64,000 bases of DNA from Metabacillus dongyingensis (GCF_019933155.2 NZ_CP082944.1:4156001-4220000), one strand, 5' to 3'. Numbered from the stretch's first letter, positions 43,762 to 52,778 are shown. The notes: a model not told the origin generated them from the letters alone. Made by a program: numbers and translations.

Positions 43762-43850
43762 CGGCAAAGGTCTCGCTAACAGCATCGCTGCCAGCAAAGC
43801 CGGGGAACATTCCCGTATTGACGACTTTGCTGTAAAAGCTACTCCCCTTT
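43762..43850 (-). promoter_or_regulatory. yybP-ykoY manganese riboswitch aptamer
   Basis: On the minus strand the element starts AAAGGGGAGTAGC, continues CAAAGTCGTCAAT, then CCGGCTTTGCTGGCA, and closes with TAGCGAGACCTTTGCC. These are the conserved blocks of the yybP-ykoY (Mn2+) riboswitch class in the right order: P1 arms AAAGG/CCTTT, the L1 GGGGAGTAG loop and the L3 CGAGACC loop. In this class Mn2+ binding turns expression on by preventing the terminator. It controls the lipoprotein gene and the kinase-like gene behind it. Confidence 0.92.
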
Positions 43851-43918
43851 AAGGAAGAGATATTTAAGTTACTATTATTATACAATTAATCAAGCTGCGC
43901 GGTCAATTTTAAAGGTTC

Positions 43919-44233
43919 TTACCGTTTCTGGATGACAGATACTTTTTCTCCCATCACAAAATAAAAGCCGGCTGTTTTAATATCACGGACGACACTGTGA
44001 AGTCCTTCTTCTTCAAGCTTTGAAAATAAGCGAACTGCGTTTGGCACATCAAAACTCAGCATCTCTTCTTTATTCAATCCTGAGATCCGGACATCATCCA
44101 AAAGGTGATCAAATTCTTCATCAGCAAACACATTGATGCCAATTTCATAAGCTACAGCTCCTGTATCAGAACCGTCAAGCTTGATTTCTTCCGATTTCAA
44201 ATACCAAAAATCGTAATAGATGTGATCTGTCAT
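43919..44233 (-). CDS. hypothetical protein, 104 residues
   Basis: A soluble acidic protein starting MTDHIYYDFWYLKSEEIKLD. It has alternating strand-like and helix-like segments and no signal or membrane segment. I start at ATG 44233, after GGGAGGAAC; the six extra residues of the longer frame lack a ribosome binding site. I do not recognise the family. It is a single gene between the fru operon terminator and the riboswitch. Codon use matches the neighbours. Confidence 0.6.
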   Translation of the reverse strand: MTDHIYYDFWYLKSEEIKLDGSDTGAVAYEIGINVFADEEFDHLLDDVRISGLNKEEMLSFDVPNAVRLFSKLEEEGLHSVVRDIKTAGFYFVMGEKVSVIQKR

Positions 44234-44297
44234 AGTTGTTCCTCCCAGCAATTAAGCAGATAATCCTTATTGTATCAAAACTGGAGACTCTATGTAA

Positions 44298-44330
44298 GAA
44301 TGGCCTATTCATCAAGTGAATAGGCCATTC
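44298..44330 (-). terminator. hairpin after fruA
   Basis: Perfect 13-bp stem GAATGGCCTATTC/GAATAGGCCATTC with a seven-base loop, right after the fruA stop. The T tract is weak. Confidence 0.7.
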
Positions 44331-44332
44331 AT

Positions 44333-46201
44333 TTATTCTTTTACTTCTTTTTTCATAAATCCTACCATCACAGCTGTGATCAGTGATCCGATCAGGATTG
44401 CTGCAATATATAACAATGGATTTCCATCAACAATTGGGATAACAAATGCCCCGCCATGAGGTGCGCGAAGTCCAATTCCAAAAATCATTGTAAGCGCTCC
44501 TGCTGCTGCAGATCCGATGACCGCTGCCGGGATGACACGTGCCGGGTCTGCTGCTGCAAATGGAATGGCTCCTTCAGTAATAAAAGATGCTCCCATGACG
44601 TAATTTGTTTTCCCTGCTTCCCGCTCTGCTTTTGTAAATTTCTTTTTAAAGAAAGTTGTTGAAAGTGCCAGACCTAGCGGAGGCACCATTCCTCCTGCCA
44701 TAATTGCTGCGTGAGGTGCAAAGTTTCCAGCGTCTATCATGGCAATTCCAAATGTAAAGGCCGCTTTGTTGATTGGTCCTCCCATATCGACCGCCATCAT
44801 TCCGCCTAAAATCAATCCAAGCAGCACAAGGTTTCCAGTTCCCATTCCCTTAAGCCAAACTGTTAATCCATCATTTAATGCTTTAACGGGCTCGATGACA
44901 ATAAACATCATGATCAGACCTGTCAGTAAAATACCGAACAATGGATAAAGCAGTACAGGCTTTATGCCTTCAAGAGAATTTGGCAGGCCGCTGAATGCTT
45001 TCTTAAGTCCGACAACCAAGTAACCCGCGAGGAAACCGGCGATTAATCCGCCAAGGAAACCAGCTCCGCCTGTAGCTGCCATAAGGCCGCCGACCATACC
45101 TGGTGCAAATCCAGGCCGGTCCGCAATACTCATCGCAATAAATCCAGCTAATACTGGTATCATAAGATAAAAGGCATTGCCTCCGCCAATTGTGCTTAAT
45201 GCTTCTGCGATTGGATGGTAGGATGGATCTTCTGGATTTGCGGCATTAATTCCAAAGATAAAGGAAATCGCAATCAGGATCCCTCCGCCCACGACAAACG
45301 GGAGCATGTTTGAAACACCATTCATTAGATGCTTATAAAAACCGTTTCTTCCTGATTTAGGTGAGTCAGCCGTTTTCTTCTCACCGCTGCTTTTATAAAC
45401 AGGCGCATCTTGATCCAGCGCTTTTTGAATTAATTCCTGAGGCTTTCGGATTCCTTGGGCAACAGGCACCTGAATGACATGCTTGCCTGCGAAACGATCC
45501 ATTTCCACCTGTTTGTCAGCAGCTACGATAATTGCTTCGGCTTCTGCAATGTCCTCATCTGTCAAACCATTTTTAATTCCGCCGGATCCATTTGTTTCAA
45601 CCTTGATGCTTACGCCCATTTCTTTCGCTTTTGCCTTCAGGGCATCTGCAGCCATATATGTGTGCGCGATTCCAGTGGGACATGCTGTGACAGCAAGGAT
45701 TTTCTTGCCTGAAGAGGATGATGCAGGTTCTTCTTCTGCCTCCATCTCTTTTTCTTTTTGATCAATAGCAGCAAGTACTTCTGCTTTTGAATCGGCGTCC
45801 TCAAGCTTCTTTTTAAAAGCGGGGTCCATTAAAAAACTAGAAAGTCTCGAAAGCGTTTGCAAATGTTCATTATTTGCTCCTTCAGAAGCCGCAATCATGA
45901 AAAACAGATGAGCAGGCTGGCCATCGAGAGATTCATAGTCTATGCCTTCTGCAGAACGGCCAAATGCAATTGCAGGTACTGACACTGCACTTGTTTTTGC
46001 ATGAGGAATGGCAATCCCTTCTCCGATTCCTGTAGTGCTCTGCTCTTCCCTGTCCAAAATCGCTTTTTTATACTCTTCTTTATTTTTCAGCTTGCCTGCC
46101 CGATCAAGTGATTCAATGATTTCGTCGATAACATCCGTTTTTGAATCTGCATGCAGGTTCAGGATAATCGTATCGTTTGTTAATAAATCTGTAATCTTCA
46201 T
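44333..46201 (-). CDS. fruA: fructose PTS transporter subunit IIABC
   Basis: A 622-residue fused fructose-specific enzyme II. The order is IIA (1-150, phospho-His67 in GIAIPHAK), a Glu/Ser linker, IIB (165-265, phospho-Cys174 in ACPTGIAHTYMA) and membrane IIC (about 290-620). It imports fructose as fructose-1-phosphate. It is the last gene of fruR-fruK-fruA, 24 bases after fruK. A cre-like sequence TGCAAACGCTTTCG lies inside the IIA coding region (45848-45861), possibly a roadblock site for CcpA. Confidence 0.95.
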   Translation of the reverse strand: MKITDLLTNDTIILNLHADSKTDVIDEIIESLDRAGKLKNKEEYKKAILDREEQSTTGIGEGIAIPHAKTSAVSVPAIAFGRSAEGIDYESLDGQPAHLFFMIAASEGANNEHLQTLSRLSSFLMDPAFKKKLEDADSKAEVLAAIDQKEKEMEAEEEPASSSSGKKILAVTACPTGIAHTYMAADALKAKAKEMGVSIKVETNGSGGIKNGLTDEDIAEAEAIIVAADKQVEMDRFAGKHVIQVPVAQGIRKPQELIQKALDQDAPVYKSSGEKKTADSPKSGRNGFYKHLMNGVSNMLPFVVGGGILIAISFIFGINAANPEDPSYHPIAEALSTIGGGNAFYLMIPVLAGFIAMSIADRPGFAPGMVGGLMAATGGAGFLGGLIAGFLAGYLVVGLKKAFSGLPNSLEGIKPVLLYPLFGILLTGLIMMFIVIEPVKALNDGLTVWLKGMGTGNLVLLGLILGGMMAVDMGGPINKAAFTFGIAMIDAGNFAPHAAIMAGGMVPPLGLALSTTFFKKKFTKAEREAGKTNYVMGASFITEGAIPFAAADPARVIPAAVIGSAAAGALTMIFGIGLRAPHGGAFVIPIVDGNPLLYIAAILIGSLITAVMVGFMKKEVKE

Positions 46202-46225
46202 TTTTCTTCCCCCTTCAATGAATAT

Positions 46226-47140
46226 CTAAATTATCTCATTGACATTTACTTCATTTATGAGCTCAGCAGCAAACTCTTTTGTAGTTAAATCTTCTGAAAA
46301 AGCAGTTGCACTTCCGGTTGCAACGCCCTGCTTAAAGGCTTTTTTAAAATCGCCATGCTGTTTAAATCCTGCAATAAAGCCGGCAACAACTGAATCTCCT
46401 GCACCCACTGAATTCTTTACTTCTCCAGATGGTACATTGGCAAAAAAAGCTCCATGCCGATTAATGAAAATGGCTCCTTTTTCAGCCATTGAAACAATCA
46501 CATTCTGCACGCCCTCTTCAAGCAGCTTCTTCCCATAATGAACAGCTTCTTGGGCGCTGCTGACCTTTGTATCGAATAGCTCCCCTAATTCATGATGGTT
46601 CGGCTTAATCAGGAACGGCTTGCTTGAGAATGTGCTTCTTAAAGCATCGCCTGAAGCATCAATGACAACGTTCACACCATTTTTCAAGCATGTATCAGCT
46701 ATTTCTTTGTAAAAGGTTTCATCAAGAGCGGATGGAATACTTCCAGCTAAAACGAGGACATCCTCAGCCTGCATTTCACCGATTTTCCCCAGCAGCTCAA
46801 GCTTCTGTTCAGCAGTAATCCCAGGGCCTTGTCCATTAATTTCTGTCTCTTTAACAGATTTTAGCTTGACGTTAATTCTCGTTTGATCTGAAACACTGAT
46901 AAAATCATGTGTAATTCCTTCTGATGAGAGAAACTCTTTAATGAATTGGCCTGTAAATCCGCCTGCAAAGCCAAGTGCTGTACTTTCTGTTCCAAGCCGC
47001 TTCAGAACTCTTGAAACATTGATTCCTTTCCCGCCCGGAAAAACGCTTGCGCTATCCGTGCGATTAAGGTGCCCTTCTTTAAAATCGTTTACCTTCACGA
47101 CATAATCGATGGAAGGGTTCAGCGTACATGTATAAATCAT
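46226..47140 (-). CDS. fruK: 1-phosphofructokinase
   Basis: A 304-residue PfkB-family sugar kinase. The N-terminal GGKGINVSRVLKRLG is the substrate region, and NSVGAGDSVVAGFIAG carries the catalytic Asp and anion hole. It converts fructose-1-phosphate to fructose-1,6-bisphosphate. The start codon overlaps the fruR stop (ATGA), and fruA follows closely. Gene order and motifs make the assignment firm against the tagatose-6-phosphate kinase relatives. Confidence 0.95.
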   Translation of the reverse strand: MIYTCTLNPSIDYVVKVNDFKEGHLNRTDSASVFPGGKGINVSRVLKRLGTESTALGFAGGFTGQFIKEFLSSEGITHDFISVSDQTRINVKLKSVKETEINGQGPGITAEQKLELLGKIGEMQAEDVLVLAGSIPSALDETFYKEIADTCLKNGVNVVIDASGDALRSTFSSKPFLIKPNHHELGELFDTKVSSAQEAVHYGKKLLEEGVQNVIVSMAEKGAIFINRHGAFFANVPSGEVKNSVGAGDSVVAGFIAGFKQHGDFKKAFKQGVATGSATAFSEDLTTKEFAAELINEVNVNEII

Positions 47141-47889
47141 GCTGTCACAACCTTTATCTCTGTCTTTTCTTTAAAATCATATGCTGTGTCTTCATCCAGT
47201 TCGTTCGTAATTACCGCTGCTTCGTACAGGCCGGCAATTTTAGAGAACGAAATTTCATTGAATTTCGTATCATCTGCAAGGATATATGCTTCTTGAGACA
47301 GGGTGATGGCAAGCCTCTTGATTGCGGCTTCCTCCGGATCCGGTGTAGTATAGCCTGCTTCCGGATGAATACCGTTCACACCCATAAAACATTTATCAAA
47401 TCTGTATGCATTTATTCCTGACTGTGCTGCACTGCCTACAAGCGCTCTTGTTTTCGGCTTTACAATGCCTCCAATCAGGTAGGTTGGGATCTGATTTTCA
47501 AGCAGCATTTCGAGATGTGAAACGCCATTTGTCACGACTGTTATTTCTTTGTCCTTTAAATATGGAATCATCTGCATGGTTGTTGTACCTGCGTCAATAT
47601 ATATGCTGTCTCCGTTTTTCACAAGGTCTGCTGCAAACTTAGCAATTCGTTCTTTTTCTGCGGCATTTTGTGAGGACTTTTCGATGACACTGAGCTCTTC
47701 TCCCTTTTGATGAAAAAGAGAAGCTCCGCCATGAACACGTTTTAGTTTTTTCTCTTTTTGAAGCTGGCTTAAATCTCTTCGAATGGTTGATTCTGAAGAA
47801 GAAGTAGCATCAACTAATTCCTGAATCGTTGCGACCTGCTTTTCACCCAATACCTTAATAATAATCCTGTGCCGTTCTGGTGTAATCAT
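47137..47889 (-). CDS. fruR: DeoR-family fructose operon repressor
   Basis: A 250-residue DeoR-type regulator. The N-terminal helix-turn-helix (QELVDATSSSESTIRRDLSQL, then the VHGGA wing) is followed by the sugar-phosphate-sensing domain with SIYIDAGTTTMQMI and the DKCFMGVNG segment. In B. subtilis FruR is inactivated by fructose-1-phosphate. TGGAGGTGA precedes the ATG. Direct repeats with GTTTTTGGTTGA upstream are candidate operators. It is first in the fruR-K-A operon. Confidence 0.93.
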   Translation of the reverse strand: MITPERHRIIIKVLGEKQVATIQELVDATSSSESTIRRDLSQLQKEKKLKRVHGGASLFHQKGEELSVIEKSSQNAAEKERIAKFAADLVKNGDSIYIDAGTTTMQMIPYLKDKEITVVTNGVSHLEMLLENQIPTYLIGGIVKPKTRALVGSAAQSGINAYRFDKCFMGVNGIHPEAGYTTPDPEEAAIKRLAITLSQEAYILADDTKFNEISFSKIAGLYEAAVITNELDEDTAYDFKEKTEIKVVTA

Positions 47890-47948
47890 TCAGTCACCTC
47901 CAGCTAATCGTTCAAATTGCCTAAAAACTTACCATGAATTCATTCTAA

Positions 47949-47962
47949 CGTAAGCCTTTTCA
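47949..47962 (-). promoter_or_regulatory. weak cre-like site upstream of fruR
   Basis: On the minus strand TGAAAAGGCTTACG resembles cre but has G where the core C is expected. Confidence 0.3.
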
Positions 47963-47966
47963 TAAA

Positions 47967-48033
47967 TCAACCAAAAACTTTCAAAAACAATCATTACTAA
48001 TCAAATAATCTATCATTCAACCAAAAACAATCA
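47967..48033 (-). promoter_or_regulatory. direct repeats, candidate FruR operators
   Basis: On the minus strand GTTTTTGGTTGA occurs at 47967-47978 and 48017-48028, and TGATTGTTTTTG at 47982-47993 and 48022-48033. Repeated boxes of this kind are typical for DeoR-type repressors. Confidence 0.55.
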
Positions 48034-48156
48034 AAACAAAGTCAGAATCAGCATGTGAGAACCGCTATGATTTTGAATTTATGGGAAATTGATATTCTAA
48101 TATTTTCCTTTATGGAAGATATCCTTTCTTTAGTCCAATAAACTCCTTTTAATAGC

Positions 48157-48192
48157 AAAAAAAAGACCATCTGATCAAATATCAGACAGTCT
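48157..48192 (-). terminator. terminator overlapping the bmrA stop
   Basis: AGAC..TCTGAT/ATCAGA..GTCT stem with two G-T pairs and eight T residues on the minus strand; the last bmrA codons are inside it. Confidence 0.8.
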
Positions 48193-49945
48193 CATTCAAT
48201 CTTATATCATTCAGCTTTAATTGCTGAACTGCAAATTCCCTGTACATTGGATGCGTTTCAAGCAGTTCAGCATGTGTGCCTGTTCCAGTAACTCTTCCTT
48301 TATCTAAAAAGATAATCTGATCAGCATCAATGACCGTGGACAGCCTGTGAGCGATGACGATCGTTGTTCGTCCTGCCATTAAGTTGCCCAGTGCTTTTTG
48401 AACAACAATTTCAGAATGGCTGTCAAGGCTTGAGGTTGCTTCATCGAGAAGGAGAATTTTAGGATCCCTGATCAGTGCTCTGGCAATGCCGATGCGCTGA
48501 CGCTGCCCCCCTGAGAGTTTAACACCCCGTTCTCCTACTTGAGTATGATAGCCGTCAGGATATTCTTCAATGAACTGATCCGCATAGGCCATCTTCGCTG
48601 CTTTGACTATTTCTGCATCCGTCACTTCCCGAGTTAATCCATAACAGATATTTTCTTTAATAGTACCTGAGGTAATTGGGCTTTCCTGAGAGACGTAGCC
48701 AATTTGCTCCCTCCACGAAGCAAGGGTAAAGCTGTCTATTTGTTCATCCCCCAGATATATAGCTCCCCCTGTCGGCAAGTAGTAACGTTCAACTAATGAG
48801 AACAGCGTTGTTTTTCCGCTTCCGCTCGGTCCGACAATAGCCGTGGTCTGACCTGGCTTAATCTCAAGAGTAATCTTGTTTAAAATTTGTTCTTCTTTTT
48901 TGTAGGCAAATTCAATCTCTTTAAAGCGGATCGATTGGTGAATATGCTCTACTTCTTTGCCTGAGTGAAGGTCTTCCTCATCTTCTTCAAGAATTTCAAT
49001 GATCCGCTCCGATGCACCCATTGCTTTTTGCAGCTGTGTGAAAAAAGCCGTAAATTGAGTCATTGGAATGACAATCTGAAAGAGATAAAGAATAAAAGCA
49101 ACTAAATCTCCTGAGGACAAAACTCCGGCTTGAACTCTTAAGCCTCCGTAGCCAAGGATCACTACGAGCAGCGACATAATCACAAGTGAGATTAACGGGC
49201 CAATCCATGCATGAATTTTTGCTTCAGCCAGACCAAATTGAAAAAGGCGGCCAACTCCGCTTTTCCCTGAACTGTACTCTCTATGTTCCGCATTGGAGGA
49301 TTTCACCAATCGGACATGAGATAATACTTCACTTAATAACGCTGTAAAACCCGCCGTTTCATCCTGAAGACCTTTAGAGACTTTGTACATTTTTCTTCCC
49401 AGCGGAAGCAGTATCAGAATGGAGAGAGGAATTAATGCAAGCATGATTATCGTCATTTGCCAGTCCAGATAAAGGAGAATGCCGAATGATCCTATAATGG
49501 CAATAATACCTGTAAAGAAGTTTGTTATATGATCTGTAATTAACCCTTTTAAGATGGCTGTATCATTTGTCATCCGGCTGATCATTTCACCGGTTTTATG
49601 GTCGTCGTAAAATCGGACGGGAAGGTGGATATGCTTCTTCCAAAGTCTTTCCCTTAACCTTGCAACGACATGCTGTCCGACATGATTGAGCAGGTAAATT
49701 GAAACCCCGCTTGTAATGGCCTGTGCTATGAATGCTGATATCAGCAGAAAAATATGTACACTTCCAAAATTATCAAAGCTGAAATCATCAATTAAATTCT
49801 TAGTGAATAATGGGATGACCAGACCGACAACTGTGGATAAAACGCTGAGCGTACCTGCAATCGCCATTCTTTTTTTTGATGGCTTTGTCTTTCGTATCAG
49901 CTGAAAGAATTCCCCCCAGCTGCTACCTGTCACTTGTAAACTCAT
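48182..49945 (-). CDS. bmrA: multidrug ABC exporter BmrA
   Basis: A 587-residue ABC half-transporter. Six membrane helices (20-310) are joined to a nucleotide-binding domain with Walker A GPSGSGKTT, the Q-loop region YVSQESPITSGT, the signature LSGGQRQRIGIARAL, Walker B ILLLDEATSSLD and the switch His in IAHRLS. By recall it follows B. subtilis BmrA throughout, including EEDEEDLHSGK and the NICYGL segment. BmrA homodimers export drugs and the antibiotic cervimycin. AGGAG lies upstream of the ATG. Monocistronic. Confidence 0.92.
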   Translation of the reverse strand: MSLQVTGSSWGEFFQLIRKTKPSKKRMAIAGTLSVLSTVVGLVIPLFTKNLIDDFSFDNFGSVHIFLLISAFIAQAITSGVSIYLLNHVGQHVVARLRERLWKKHIHLPVRFYDDHKTGEMISRMTNDTAILKGLITDHITNFFTGIIAIIGSFGILLYLDWQMTIIMLALIPLSILILLPLGRKMYKVSKGLQDETAGFTALLSEVLSHVRLVKSSNAEHREYSSGKSGVGRLFQFGLAEAKIHAWIGPLISLVIMSLLVVILGYGGLRVQAGVLSSGDLVAFILYLFQIVIPMTQFTAFFTQLQKAMGASERIIEILEEDEEDLHSGKEVEHIHQSIRFKEIEFAYKKEEQILNKITLEIKPGQTTAIVGPSGSGKTTLFSLVERYYLPTGGAIYLGDEQIDSFTLASWREQIGYVSQESPITSGTIKENICYGLTREVTDAEIVKAAKMAYADQFIEEYPDGYHTQVGERGVKLSGGQRQRIGIARALIRDPKILLLDEATSSLDSHSEIVVQKALGNLMAGRTTIVIAHRLSTVIDADQIIFLDKGRVTGTGTHAELLETHPMYREFAVQQLKLNDIRLNETV

Positions 49946-50079
49946 CTCATTTTGTCTCCTATCTTGCGTGCTATCCTTTATTATACATTTCCTTTCAGAA
50001 AAAGGTTAATTTCCCGCATTTATTTCCATAAAAAAGGAAAAGATAAGTTGCATAACTATAGAAAGCAGCAGGAGAAAAG

Positions 50080-50859
50080 ATGGATAATTATTCAGGCGCC
50101 AATCAGTACAGACGGTATAAAGCTCATCTAAGCATGTTTGGAACGACACAATTTCATTTGAGAAACCCGTACATAATTGCATGGTGGTCTGCAGCCTTTC
50201 CGGGATTTGGACATCTGCTCCTGTCAAAATATTTAAGGGGCCTGATCTTATTTGTCTGGGAAGTATTTATTAACATGCAATCTCATTTAAACATCGCCAT
50301 GGTTTACTCTTTTTGCGGAGAAATCGACAAGGCACGGGATGCACTTGATTACCGCTGGACTCTTCTTTATATTCCTGTTTACATCTTTGCAATCTGGGAC
50401 AGTTACCGGACTACGATTGATTCTAATCATGTTTTTCTGCTTGCTGAACGGGAAAATGCCCCCATCAATACGTTCTCAATAGGGGCCTTGGAAATCAATT
50501 ATTTAGACAAACGAAACCCCAGAATGGCGGTCATTTGGTCTTTTCTGATGCCGGGAACAGGACAGCTTTATAATCACCGAATCATTACTGGTTTCTTCGC
50601 ATTGATATGGACGGTTGTTTTTGTATATTATTCTAAGTGTCTGCTTGCCGTTCATTTTTTATTTTTGGGGCAAGTACAGCATGCTACTGATATTCTGAAT
50701 CCTTCATGGCTGATGTTTGTGCCTTCTGTGTACGGTTTTGCAGTCTATGACGCTTATATTAATACGGTTGAGAACAATAAACTTTTTATTAAAGAGCAGA
50801 GAAATTTCCTTGTGAAAAATTATCAGCAATACCGGGTTAAATTTCCTGAAAGAGTTTGA
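50080..50859 (+). CDS. membrane protein with duplicated TM2-like unit, unknown
   Basis: A 259-residue protein with about six hydrophobic segments, made of two related halves. NPYIIAWWSAAFPGFGHLLLSK in the first half matches NPRMAVIWSFLMPGTGQLYNHR in the second. Each is followed by a helix with GL.LF.WEV or GFFALIWTV, then a loop, and a W/Y-P-VY..A-x-D-(S/A)-Y helix. The PG-G-L/Y pattern is that of TM2-type domains. AGGAG precedes the ATG. The next gene follows after 13 bases, so they form an operon. I cannot give a function. Confidence 0.65.
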   Translation: MDNYSGANQYRRYKAHLSMFGTTQFHLRNPYIIAWWSAAFPGFGHLLLSKYLRGLILFVWEVFINMQSHLNIAMVYSFCGEIDKARDALDYRWTLLYIPVYIFAIWDSYRTTIDSNHVFLLAERENAPINTFSIGALEINYLDKRNPRMAVIWSFLMPGTGQLYNHRIITGFFALIWTVVFVYYSKCLLAVHFLFLGQVQHATDILNPSWLMFVPSVYGFAVYDAYINTVENNKLFIKEQRNFLVKNYQQYRVKFPERV

Positions 50860-50872
50860 GAGGCGATATCCA

Positions 50873-51337
50873 TTGCAAGTTTTTGCTACGTTTGATCACT
50901 GCACTTATCTAGAACTGGCCATTTCTCAGATGGAACAAGAAGGAATTCCTAAAGAGAAGATACTGGCCGTCTCATTAAATACTACAGATGATTCAATGAA
51001 ACTGATGGATTCGATTCATCACTCTGATGGAGTCAGTCTGTTTGATACTGGCGCAGCACTCGCCACTGCTTTTGCTGTAATAGGCGTAAGCATTGGGTTC
51101 CGTTTAGCGTGGGGGCCGGTTTATTGGGGCTTGATCGGAGCTTGCAGCGGACTCTTACTTGGATTTCTTCTCAATTTTTTCTACTATTGTGTGATTAAAA
51201 AGAAAAAATTAAAGCCTTTTTCTAAAAAGAAAGAAACAGAAGTTGTTATAGTGATTGAATGTCATGAGGATTTTCATAGAAGAATACAGCAAGTTCTTTT
51301 GGATAACTATGCCATCGCAATCGGGTTTGTAAAATAA
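50873..51337 (+). CDS. membrane protein with split soluble domain, unknown
   Basis: A 154-residue protein. The N-terminal 45 residues look like a strand-helix-strand unit (VFATFDHCTYLELAISQMEQEGI...ILAVSL), two Gly-rich membrane helices lie at about 60-110, and the C-terminal strand-helix-strand starts at EVVIVIECHEDF. The two ends may form one ferredoxin-like domain with the helices inserted. The start is TTG with GAGAGGCGA upstream. It is the second gene of an operon with the TM2-like protein and has a strong terminator. I do not recognise the family. Confidence 0.6.
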   Translation: MQVFATFDHCTYLELAISQMEQEGIPKEKILAVSLNTTDDSMKLMDSIHHSDGVSLFDTGAALATAFAVIGVSIGFRLAWGPVYWGLIGACSGLLLGFLLNFFYYCVIKKKKLKPFSKKKETEVVIVIECHEDFHRRIQQVLLDNYAIAIGFVK

Positions 51338-51382
51338 AAAGCAGTTAGACTGAAGTTTTTCAGTTGCTAACTGCTTTTTTTT
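51336..51382. terminator. bidirectional terminator
   Basis: AAAAAGCAGTTAG/CTAACTGCTTTTTTT stem with an inner imperfect hairpin, between convergent genes. Confidence 0.85.
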
Positions 51383-51383
51383 A

Positions 51384-52778
51384 TTAAGCTTCCAGCTCCA
51401 ATTGTGATGAGCCGCTATTATTATACGTATCTGTATCTAATTCTTTTGTCACTTTTCCAGTTAACACTCCAGCTGTCATGCTGCCGCTGACATTCAATGC
51501 CGTACGGCCCATATCAATAAGAGGTTCAACTGATATAAGCAGACCTGCCAATGCAATTGGCATATTCATGGTTGAGAGGACAAGGATTGCCGCAAATGTA
51601 GCCCCTCCGCCGACACCGGCAACTCCAAATGAACTGATGGCAACCACCGCAATTAATGTAAAAATGAAAGAAGGACTTAAAGGATCGATGCCGACAGTCG
51701 GTGCAATCATAACTGCAAGCATTGCGGGATAGATGCCTGCGCAGCCATTTTGTCCGATGCTAAGACCGAAAGATCCTGCAAAGTTTGCGATTCCTTCTGG
51801 CACACCGAGTTTCTTAGTTTGTGTGCTGATATTCAAAGGAAGCGTTCCTGCGCTCGTACGTGAAGTAAAGGCAAACGTCAATACAGGAAGGACTTTTCTA
51901 ACATATGTGATTGGGTTAAGACCAGCAAGTGTTAGCAGCAGCAAGTGAATGATAAACATAATAAGCAGCGCAACGTAAGAAGCGAGAACAAATTTCCCAA
52001 GTTTTAAGATAGAATCAAGATCACTTGAAGCCACCGTTTTTGTCATGATGGCAAGCACGCCGTATGGAGTAAGTCGAAGAATGAGCGTGACGACCCTCAT
52101 AATGATTGCGTAAAATGCATCCACAATGTTTGCAAATAACTCTGCATGCTGAGGTTCTTTCCGTTTAACACCCAAGAATGCCAGACCTAAGATTGCAGCA
52201 AAAATGACAACCGCAATCGTTGATGTCGGACGTGCTCCAGTAAAATCAAGAAATGGATTACCAGGCAGTAATTCAAGGATTTTTTGAGGGAATGTCTGAT
52301 CCTGAATCTCTGTGTAAGTTGCATCAAGAGCTTCTCCTCTTGCTGTTTCTGCCTCACCCTGCTCAATTTGGACAGCTTCTAAATTAAAGCCAAGAGAAGT
52401 GCCAATGCCAATTGCAGCAGAAATTGCAGTCGTCCCAACAAGAATTCCTAAAATAAGAACACTGATTTTACCGATGTTATTTGACAATTTCATCTTCGTA
52501 AATGCTGCCAGAATCGAAATGAAAACAAGCGGCATTACGATCATTTGAAGAAGCTTCACATAGCCGCTTCCAACGATATTAAACCAGCCAATCGATTCAA
52601 GCAGTACTTCATTTTCCGGTCCATAAATAAATTGAAATGCAAACCCGAGAACAATACCTAAACCGAGTGCAGCAAATACACGTTTTGAAAACGATACATG
52701 TTTTTTCTGCATGAAAAATAATAAAAAGATAAGACCAAGAAGCACGGCTATATTAATAATAACTAAAATAGATGACAC
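51384..52778 (-). CDS. tcyP: L-cystine:cation symporter TcyP
   Basis: A 464-residue member of the dicarboxylate/amino acid:cation symporter family, with the length of B. subtilis TcyP (about 463). Helical hairpin 1 has the Ser-rich TFAFTSRTSAGTLPLN and helix 7 the NGCAGIYPAM motif, both part of the substrate and cation site. Hairpin 2 has GVAGVGGGATFAA. I choose GTG at 52778 because GGGGGAG lies six bases before it. It takes up cystine. Monocistronic; no sulfur-control leader was recognised upstream. Confidence 0.88.
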   Translation of the reverse strand: MSSILVIINIAVLLGLIFLLFFMQKKHVSFSKRVFAALGLGIVLGFAFQFIYGPENEVLLESIGWFNIVGSGYVKLLQMIVMPLVFISILAAFTKMKLSNNIGKISVLILGILVGTTAISAAIGIGTSLGFNLEAVQIEQGEAETARGEALDATYTEIQDQTFPQKILELLPGNPFLDFTGARPTSTIAVVIFAAILGLAFLGVKRKEPQHAELFANIVDAFYAIIMRVVTLILRLTPYGVLAIMTKTVASSDLDSILKLGKFVLASYVALLIMFIIHLLLLTLAGLNPITYVRKVLPVLTFAFTSRTSAGTLPLNISTQTKKLGVPEGIANFAGSFGLSIGQNGCAGIYPAMLAVMIAPTVGIDPLSPSFIFTLIAVVAISSFGVAGVGGGATFAAILVLSTMNMPIALAGLLISVEPLIDMGRTALNVSGSMTAGVLTGKVTKELDTDTYNNSGSSQLELEA

